A DNA stretch of 64,000 nt from Vitellaria paradoxa (taxonomy: Eukaryota > Streptophyta > Magnoliopsida > Ericales > Sapotaceae). A program made the position numbers and the translations under genes. The stretch lies in NCBI GenBank assembly GCA_019916065.1, contig CM034233.1, forward strand, positions 11,365,573 to 11,429,572, read 5' to 3'. How positions within the stretch are numbered: the first letter of the stretch is position 1; every line of letters starts with the position of its first letter. Shown piece by piece: positions 60,421 through 64,000 of the stretch. The notes beneath the pieces are model-generated. The model had not been told where the DNA came from. It saw only the letters and a list, made by a program, of their open reading frames with translations, and did no database searches.

Positions 60421-63221
60421 ACTAATTAACAAAACAGTGAACACATGTTAGGAAATACATTTTCATTTCAAATGAAGCACAAAACATGCTACTTACCATG
60501 CCAAGAACATTCTGAAATAGTTGGGCACTGCAATTTTGAATTCCAATTAACATACATCCTGATGTCCATGAGTACATATTTTCATCTGTGATCTAGAATT
60601 TCATAGTGACAGATTCATAATCCTAAACTACAGCATACGCAAGGCCCAAAAGTAGTGACACCCCTAAGGACAAACTCCCTCCTAAAGTATTCATGTAGGC
60701 GTTGCCTAAACCTGCTCATAGTAGTAGTCTCATCTTCTACCATATTGCATGTCAAACTGAACTCATCAAATTAAGTCACATGGTCACTGAATGATTACAT
60801 AATGTAAGGCAATTCCACTGCTCCAACAAGTCGAATTGATAAGACCTAAGTAAATATTTGTCCTAGAGATGATGCTTCATCTCGTCCTATGTCCTAAAGG
60901 AAGCGCATGGCACCTCGGAAGGCGATATTCTACATTGTTCCCACTAAAGTTGAGTGTCTTCTGTCAACGTTGTACTATCATAATCCACTATTTTATCCTC
61001 GTTAATTTTTTAACCAGTTAAGGAATCAATCCATAACTCTTAAGTCATTGAATAAAATCCTTCAGATCTAGGAGACTATCAAAATTAGGGGCTCGGACAT
61101 ATAGTTCTTAATGAGTCGCTTTTCTCGACAAGTAGGGGACTCGGCCATGAGGTGGTAGTGACTGTGCTCCCCATCATGGATTCTATGCCCTAGGTCACAC
61201 TTATAGTGCATTCTACTATTCCTCCCAGCACGATGATTCCGTCGGTTATAGGAACTTAATAGAGCCATCTGTAAATCGAATGCATCTAAATGGAAAGAAA
61301 CGATGCTAAGGTTCAAGAGTGAAAAGACAACCGCTATACTAATGAATGCAAACAAACTCAACTACTATTCTTGAAATCAATGAACAACTAGAGCAAGTGG
61401 CGCACGATCATTGATCCAAGGAATTGTCAGAGATCGCTTTGTCGCACTCTAGTATGCAATAGGTGTTCTTGAGAAAGGCCAAGCACGTGCTCAAATCATG
61501 ATGGGTTGCGAGGCTGGAGAAGGGGAAAAATATGGAGGTTAATTCCTTTATGCCTATGTGGATTATTTGGGGAGAAACAATTGGAGAACTTTGCAAAGAG
61601 TTGAATCTCCTCCTCCTCCTCCTCCTCCTCCTCCTCTTCTTCTTCTTCTTCTTCTTTTTCTTTTCTTTTTTTTTAATTAAAAAGCAATCTTTTGGCTATA
61701 CTGTGTAGATGTATGCCTGGAGGGAAAGACCTGGACTTGTATAGCGTTTTAACCATTGTTGATAGCTTTGATATGCATTGAAGCCTTTAAGAGCTTTTGT
61801 ATAGGGATGGCATCCCCTTGATGCCTTTCAATACAAATACCTTTATTTATCAAAAATAAATAAAATGACCAACTAATGTAAGTGAATTATCATAGCAACT
61901 CAAGCTAAAATGATTCTGATATTTACTTTTAATTTTTCTTTACTTTTCTTTTTTTTGGGGGAGGGGTTGAGTAATCAAATACCAGCTAATGCTAATATTT
62001 AAGCAAAATGTTAATTGTAAAGCAATTAATGTGAATGCCAGAGTTATGAATGCATGTATCATTATTGACACACCTAAATTCACAACTGTTGCATACCACA
62101 CCACAAAAATACAAATTATTCTAATCCTACTGTTATGAATGCGTTAGTATATTTGTTTATTGGTACATGGGGCCATGGTTCCACCTGGAAAACCACATAG
62201 GTGCCATATCAACTCCTGTATGTGACTTGGTTCCACGTGTTAGCCTCATTAGTTAGAATCAAACCAACAATATACCAACGTGAGAATTCTACCTCCATGA
62301 TAGAGCTGTGCCAACCAAGGCTAATCATGTGGCTTCTTAGCCAAGCAAAGGTGTCTAAAGGCAATCTCCAAGTAGCTTGACCAACCACCCTCAGTCAAGC
62401 AAACTTCTCTCTTGAGCATGCCTTTTTCCTTCAGGAGTACGTGCCCTCAATCGTCCCTCATCTTGGCCTGGTGGTTCTCACACCAAGTGCACTTACAACT
62501 TATAGAAGGATTCTCTAATGGCAACATTAGTCTATAGATTCTCCAGCAGGACATAAAAACTCCTTCAGGGTTACTGCTCCAGTGATGGGAATCAAGGAGG
62601 GGAACGACTTGCATACTTTAGCAGTTAGAAAAGGCAACAAGGAGTATAGGGATAATTAGGAAATATCAGTTAAGAGTTTAATTTTATCTTTTATGACATT
62701 CAATATGTCCAACATTATTGGGAGAAATAGATTTCATGTACTGCAATCTAAAGGCCCTACACTTTCAAAATAAACAAATAAAATTTGAAAAAAGGTCATT
62801 CCATGTAGCTCAAATCATTGAATGATGACATATTTGTGCTCAAAACAGGTTATGAAACTCGCAACAACTATTCAACTTAAGCATTAATGAGGGATGAAGG
62901 TCTGACAATCAGATTCTTCTAATCGTATGCTGAATGATACTTGTGTAAATGACCATCAAAAATAAATTAGAATCACCTCTGAGTATTACACAAATTGAAA
63001 AGGAGATGATCACGAATTTGTACAACCTTAACACAATTAACTTATGTGAAAAGCTGCTTAAGATCTAAGGAAAAAAAATACAAATATGATGTAAACCATC
63101 ACTGTGACAATTAAAACATGCAAAACTTAGCCGGTGACACTTACAGGATCACTTCTAAAAAAGACCAATGAGGTGCGTGTTAAAATAAACCACCTTTTCT
63201 TCCAGGATGTCCATCCAATTC
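33168..63221 (-). CDS. PH-RhoGAP-coiled-coil protein, REN1/PHGAP family (5' end off window)
   Basis: Nineteen coding exons, read from splice sites and joined in one frame: 63221-63145, 60304-60234, 60113-60035, 51470-51341, 50683-50564, 49245-49168, 45326-45271, 45167-45098, 43576-43492, 41677-41434, 39548-39246, 38766-38455, 38155-38106, 35848-35788, 35680-35597, 34923-34810, 34728-34559, 34453-34387, 33383-33168 (TAG). They give 794 residues. Order: PH domain, RhoGAP with arginine finger (VEGILRQAAD, R about 167 of the visible part), acidic linker, coiled coils, and a conserved NRLNFLKERRSQI tail. Plant relatives (REN1, PHGAP1, PHGAP2) switch off ROP/RAC GTPases at the plasma membrane and shape pollen tubes, pavement cells and the division site. 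One intron appears to be GC-AG. The first exon or exons lie beyond 64000. Introns reach 8.6 kb through transposon insertion. Which paralogue it is cannot be settled. Confidence 0.9.
33384..34386. other. RhoGAP last intron
   Basis: A 1.0-kb intron with canonical ends (gtatac donor at 34386, attgcag acceptor at 33384) that carries a LINE fragment near 33900-34150. Confidence 0.7.
33900..34150 (-). mobile_element. LINE (L1-type) reverse-transcriptase fragment
   Basis: The minus strand reads HLQFADDMIFF across the catalytic F-A-D-D motif (near 34081-34105), then after one frameshift NFLNLKFILEAFEL and FMVNPTKCFIV. This is the order seen in plant L1 ORF2: FADD, then a hydrophobic helix, then the N-P-x-K-x turn. 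Only this small piece of ORF2 remains. Confidence 0.7.
35849..38105. other. RhoGAP intron with repeat blocks
   Basis: A 2.26-kb intron containing an LTR-like block (36540-37140) and a dispersed-repeat segment (37500-37760) with a gacattagagc and aggtttaagtc pair that resembles a decayed retroelement priming region. Open frames at 35806-36318 are low-complexity. Confidence 0.6.
36540..37140. repeat. LTR-like block, related to 52381-52970
   Basis: It shares with the block at 52.4 kb the words agtccgg, gaatcaggaca-tct, a caa-agagaga tract, a tatatata-ata TATA-like word and gcgcac-tag. The layout (promoter-like word early, GC-rich tail with gtggtgtcctt) is that of an LTR. No coding part is attached, so it is either a solo LTR or an unknown dispersed repeat. 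Confidence 0.4.
38106..39548 (-). CDS. RhoGAP gene, acidic and Ser-rich linker exons (visible exons 11-13)
   Basis: Exon 39246-39548 starts EGSMSSELYSDSEESGSESE and is almost wholly acidic, with five in-frame repeats of the type DGTEGSDVD. Exon 38455-38766 is Ser/Asp/Gln-rich (LDDPSLGSKSIESDDDG) and ends IWGRSP. Exon 38106-38155 reads GKKKLSMESVDLPFEDE. No canonical GT donor keeps the frame after the acidic exon; AAG|gctagt does, giving an inferred GC-AG intron. The linker is probably disordered and its WGR(S/T)PGKKxLSMES stretch matches family members. Confidence 0.8.
39334..39474 (-). repeat. Coding minisatellite, five units of 27-30 bp
   Basis: Units lie at 39334-39360, 39361-39387, 39388-39414 (27 bp each), 39415-39444 and 39445-39474 (30 bp each). 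On the plus strand each begins with acwtcagarcc. All lengths are multiples of three, so the RhoGAP reading frame stays open. Confidence 0.9.
40560..41300 (+). mobile_element. LINE ORF2 carboxy-terminal fragment
   Basis: On the plus strand 41122-41290 reads LEKLQRAFLFQGQ, then LEWIEVCNSVKGAGGGL, one stop, then a hydrophobic helix. This matches the region after the reverse transcriptase of plant L1 elements (E-K-x-Q-R-x-F-L-W, then W-x-x-V-C, then G-G-L). The boundary upstream of about 41050 is not defined. Confidence 0.6.
41434..51470 (-). CDS. RhoGAP gene, GAP-domain exons (visible exons 4-10)
   Basis: Exon 51341-51470 closes the PH domain with its conserved Trp (AETSEDLYEWKAAL). The exons 50564-50683, 49168-49245, 45271-45326, 45098-45167, 43492-43576 and 41434-41677 then build the RhoGAP fold: FLEKALRFVEEHGVKVEGIL with the catalytic Arg after it, SPEEDAHVIADCVKYFLREL, SSSPVPASCC, FPEPNRRLLQR, and AVAACMAPLLLRPLLAG where family members have the Asn/Met-rich ROP contact helix. 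Borders are GT-AG and frame-consistent. The donor of 51341 (ggtg|gtactg) is the least certain. Ends IFG before the acidic linker. Confidence 0.87.
42430..42840 (+). mobile_element. LINE reverse-transcriptase fragment
   Basis: On the plus strand three frames successively show a degenerate F-x-D-D catalytic box (FDDDSPVFCG), then DNVELAAILSCGVSLLPSSY, then WEGVIERFRKGFAG followed by TYSSKRAQMTYK. This is the order in plant L1 ORF2 (FADD, L-x-L-P-L-G, W-x-x-V-I-E-R, Y-L-S-K-G-G-R). Several frameshifts and stops show it is long dead. Confidence 0.7.
44583..44666 (-). repeat. SINE-like 3' tail, copy 2
   Basis: The reverse complement reads gaagtgaatagaagatgagg, then gcagaccccaactagtttga, then ttttgttgagttgagttg, matching copy 1 at 2345-2423 in the same order. 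It lies in a RhoGAP intron. Confidence 0.5.
46009..46722 (-). mobile_element. TIR element carrying a kinase-like fragment
   Basis: Ends are long inverted repeats of about 80 bp: the left reads gattggacttatttatcgaa, then tatgctttcattaatgaagg, and the right (46638-46722) is its inverted, slightly diverged copy. Between them the minus strand (46343-46540) encodes KLKLRCFGTDPKTRPAIKKV followed by a charged helix. The D-P-x-x-R-P core with flanking C and K-K-V is the last subdomain (XI) of plant receptor-like kinases. A second short frame (46059-46250) has no recognisable domain. Long TIRs around a captured gene piece is the layout of Pack-MULEs. I see no target duplication, so the class is inferred. 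Confidence 0.55.
46725..48866 (-). mobile_element. Short LTR retroelement, non-autonomous
   Basis: Read on the minus strand: 5' LTR 48866-48658 (209 bp, tgttatgg ... cttagca), primer-binding site atcggtttcagagcc (degenerate match to the initiator-Met tRNA end), then an ATG at 48629 opening an 82-codon frame (MAEDTGEFIELKNQL) that looks like the start of a gag-like protein, then non-coding sequence, then a 3' LTR ending near 46725. Flanks are ctatt and ttatt, a 5-bp target duplication with one change. The left LTR is longer because a 138-bp segment across the LTR/internal junction is duplicated (about 46888-47025 and 47026-47160). No pol domain, so it needs a helper. Confidence 0.7.
52381..52970. 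repeat. LTR-like block, related to 36540-37140
   Basis: It shares agtccggt, gtaagaatcaaggta-tct, cagcaagagagaa and a tatatata word with the block at 36.5 kb, and a GC-richer tail. It sits in the same 8.6-kb RhoGAP intron as the composite retroelement. No coding part. Confidence 0.4.
53699..54043 (+). repeat. 5' LTR (A) of the composite element
   Basis: 345 bp, TG...CA ends, with a TATA-like ctatttata word near 53872 and a long CT-rich 3' part. Confidence 0.9.
54046..54058 (+). other. Primer-binding site, initiator tRNA-Met type
   Basis: ttggtatcagagc directly follows the 5' LTR, the usual minus-strand priming site of plant LTR elements. Confidence 0.85.
54330..55164 (+). pseudogene. Retroelement interior frames, gag-like region, unrecognised
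   Basis: Two overlapping frames (54330-54758 and 54742-55164) in different phases. The first contains QTRITAFTEAIQRLNVRLD, a coiled stretch of the kind found near the start of Ty3 gag proteins. The second is acidic (DDFYFSDDEYDDQ) and ends WPGD just before the purine-rich tail. I do not recognise a domain beyond that. They may be remnants of one chain. Confidence 0.45.
55220..55610 (+). repeat. Internal LTR-like segment (X)
   Basis: Starts tgatgcagaagcc after a purine-rich tract (aaggggtggagaa) and ends near ccttgcatc before a gag frame. Contains a ctatttaaaggc promoter-like word and a CT-rich end like the outer LTRs, but differs in sequence, so it is from a related element. The right limit is approximate. 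Confidence 0.5.
55614..56027 (+). pseudogene. Ty3 gag fragment
   Basis: The frame opening at 55614 reads EVVQRYTHKTLNETYSKALE, the linker after the capsid domain of plant chromovirus gag, then a Pro/Ser-rich tail without a zinc knuckle, ending at a stop at 56027. No start codon or capsid is present in front of it. Confidence 0.6.
56410..56806 (+). pseudogene. Retroelement interior frame, unrecognised
   Basis: A frame with many Cys, Phe and Pro (YYPVSPCQNLY, DIEDLIFLQLQKC) runs through the conserved ctcgacgaagtcgag tail and ends about at LTR B. No domain is recognisable. Confidence 0.35.
56807..57163 (+). repeat. Internal LTR (B)
   Basis: 357 bp, starts tgatgaggacatcaatttt and ends ttttgttccgcatca. 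Both ends match LTRs A and C but the central 150 bp differs, so it belongs to a sister subfamily. Confidence 0.8.
57167..58243 (+). pseudogene. Ty3 integrase, carboxy half with chromodomain, inactive
   Basis: One frame from TGG at 57167 to the stop at 58241-58243, broken once by TGA at 57602-57604. It shows the end of the integrase core (AYHPQIDSQTKVVNRSL), the LRADAHKRHIEFNVGDFVMV segment, HSAGPFKILKRVG, and a chromodomain-like unit (CYLVRWMGRPDSDCTWI) as in chromoviruses. The usual T-D-G-Q-T-E reads I-D-S-Q-T-K here, so the catalytic Glu of the DDE triad is Lys. The amino half of integrase and all of reverse transcriptase are missing. Confidence 0.85.
58307..58652 (+). repeat. 3' LTR (C) of the composite element
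   Basis: 346 bp, preceded by a purine-rich tract (cccgggagagt), nearly identical to LTR A. Confidence 0.9.
58658..60034. other. RhoGAP intron, remainder
   Basis: Contains (GT)n/(GA)n at 59226-59273 and a diverged tandem duplication of about 120 bp (about 59584-59665 and 59704-59795, both with cattgaaagctc and gtgggtttgatcct). No gene is visible. Confidence 0.6.
60035..63221 (-). CDS. RhoGAP gene, PH-domain exons (visible exons 1-3)
   Basis: Exon 63145-63221 encodes IGWTSWKKRWFILTRTSLVF, the beta1-beta2 core of the PH domain with the KKRWF lipid-facing motif. Exon 60234-60304 continues with PQRGGEVNLTLGGIDLNNSG. Exon 60035-60113 has VVVKADKKLLTVLFPDGRDG and ends FTLK. Phases are 2/0, 0/2, 2/0 and agree across junctions. 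The preceding exon must end in a single G of a Gly codon and is not in the window; 63222-64000 reads as intron. The PH domain is expected to hold the protein at phosphoinositide-rich membrane. Confidence 0.88.
60640..61380 (-). mobile_element. Ty3 gag fragment in a RhoGAP intron
   Basis: The minus strand near 60950-60640 reads DKYLLRSYQFDLLEQWNCLT, then TMYLDEFSLTCNMVEDE and RFRQRLHEYFRREFV. This is the plant Ty3 gag capsid pattern (Y-x-x-x-L, then Y-x-x-E-F, then R-F-x-x-G-L, then R-R-E). Upstream on the same strand near 61080 a PNFDSLLDLKDFIQ stretch fits the capsid start (P-x-F-D-G-x-L-D-P-x-x-F). Stops and frameshifts break it. No LTR was found around it. Confidence 0.65.
61607..61656. 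repeat. (CTC)n and (CTT)n microsatellite
   Basis: About nine CTC units run into about eight CTT units inside the first visible RhoGAP intron. Confidence 0.9.
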
Positions 63222-64000
63222 CTGCATAGGAAAATGGTAGAACAATAACTTACAGATGAAAGTCACAGACTTCACAGTTATAATTGATATATCTTAAATA
63301 AATCTAAGAAAAACACTTTATGGAAGAAGAAAATTAAATAGACATTTCTAAGAAAACATGACTACCGAAATATCTGGAAATCATTTATCAAACAAATGAA
63401 GCTATGTCCAAACAATGATTCACTTAAATGGGATGGAAAAAATAAAAAAATAAAATCAGCTATCTGATATTCTGCCTGAGGAGAGGAAATTAAAGGTGCT
63501 ACACTTTTTTCACAAATCACATTTCACGTAAATGCAACGATGCTTTGAAACATGTACTGGGCTAGGCTTCCCTCTTCACCAACAGGAATCAGCCAACTTT
63601 CGAAAAAGGATCTCCTCCTGCCACTAACTGGCCATCCACAAGTTTGGCATCAATTCATAAAGATTTGATGTAACGCACTACCAATAAAGTAATCTCAAAC
63701 CTTCATTGTTAATTACTTGATTGGTAGAGACTTGCAAGACTGGTTGGCACGATATATTAGCCAAAACGCAACAAGTGAATATCAAACTCAATAAAATACT
63801 GACTAAGATGGACTAATTTGAGTGAATCTATTGAAATGATGATATACAATCAATACTAATGACATTTTTAACAACTTTCAACACCTTTTCCAACCATCCA
63901 CAAAATTAAAATGAACAATTTGCCTACTTAGAACTTGTAGCAAATGAAGCTTCCCTTTGTGGGATGGACTCTATTTTGCAAATAAGATAAGAAATAATGT
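63222..64000. other. RhoGAP 5' intron, continues off window
   Basis: The acceptor ctatgcag at 63222 begins an intron on the minus strand. I see no coding sense up to 64000, so the upstream exon (expected to encode the N-terminal part and start of the PH domain) lies outside. Confidence 0.7.

Noticed and set aside
1..64000. A coordinated gene cluster or defence-type system
   Set aside because: The intact genes belong to unrelated, well-known single-gene families; no shared regulation or pathway is visible.

Overview
This is a window of AT-rich plant nuclear DNA. The evidence is spliced genes with GT-AG introns, plant-specific protein families (AED3-type aspartyl protease, FAR1-related sequence, plant dicarboxylate carrier, PH-RhoGAP of the REN1/PHGAP type), a nuclear tRNA-Ser, and many plant transposons (Ty3 chromovirus pieces, L1-type LINE pieces, MITEs, SINE-like tails). 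A woody eudicot is my best guess. I cannot name the species.

Layout. 1-1.2 kb: the last visible exon of a universal stress protein gene (+) that begins off the left edge. 1.2-8.9 kb: repeat-rich intergenic DNA with tandem duplications, a SINE-like tail, a membrane-protein remnant and MITEs. 9.0-10.3 kb: intact intronless AED3-like aspartyl protease (+). 11.8-14.1 kb: broken FAR1/FRS-type gene (-). 16.7-17.9 kb: intact single-exon DUF7870 / methyltransferase-like membrane protein (-). 18-29 kb: gene-poor, with several MITEs sharing a GTTTGG terminus, a tRNA-Ser(GCU) at 21.3 kb, CACTA-like subterminal repeats and an LTR-like relic. 29.3-30.3 kb: intact intronless mitochondrial dicarboxylate carrier (+), with a possible 34-codon upstream ORF. 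30.3-32.7 kb: a diverged duplication invaded by a MITE.

33.2-63.2 kb and off the right edge: one very large minus-strand gene for a PH-RhoGAP-coiled-coil protein of the REN1/PHGAP family. I traced 19 coding exons by reading splice sites. All join in one frame and give 794 residues of the carboxy-terminal part. The first exon or exons lie beyond the window. The gene is stretched by transposon insertions in its introns: a composite Ty3 retroelement with a 5-bp target duplication, a short minus-strand LTR element, a TIR element carrying a kinase-like fragment, three LINE fragments, a gag fragment and two related LTR-like blocks.

The genes do not form a pathway: plant genes are separate units, and the neighbours act in stress signalling, the apoplast, mitochondria and ROP GTPase control. 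I found no cluster that looks like a new multi-gene system. The most informative features are the composite retroelement, an inferred GC-AG intron, a coding minisatellite in the RhoGAP gene, and the kinase-bearing TIR element.
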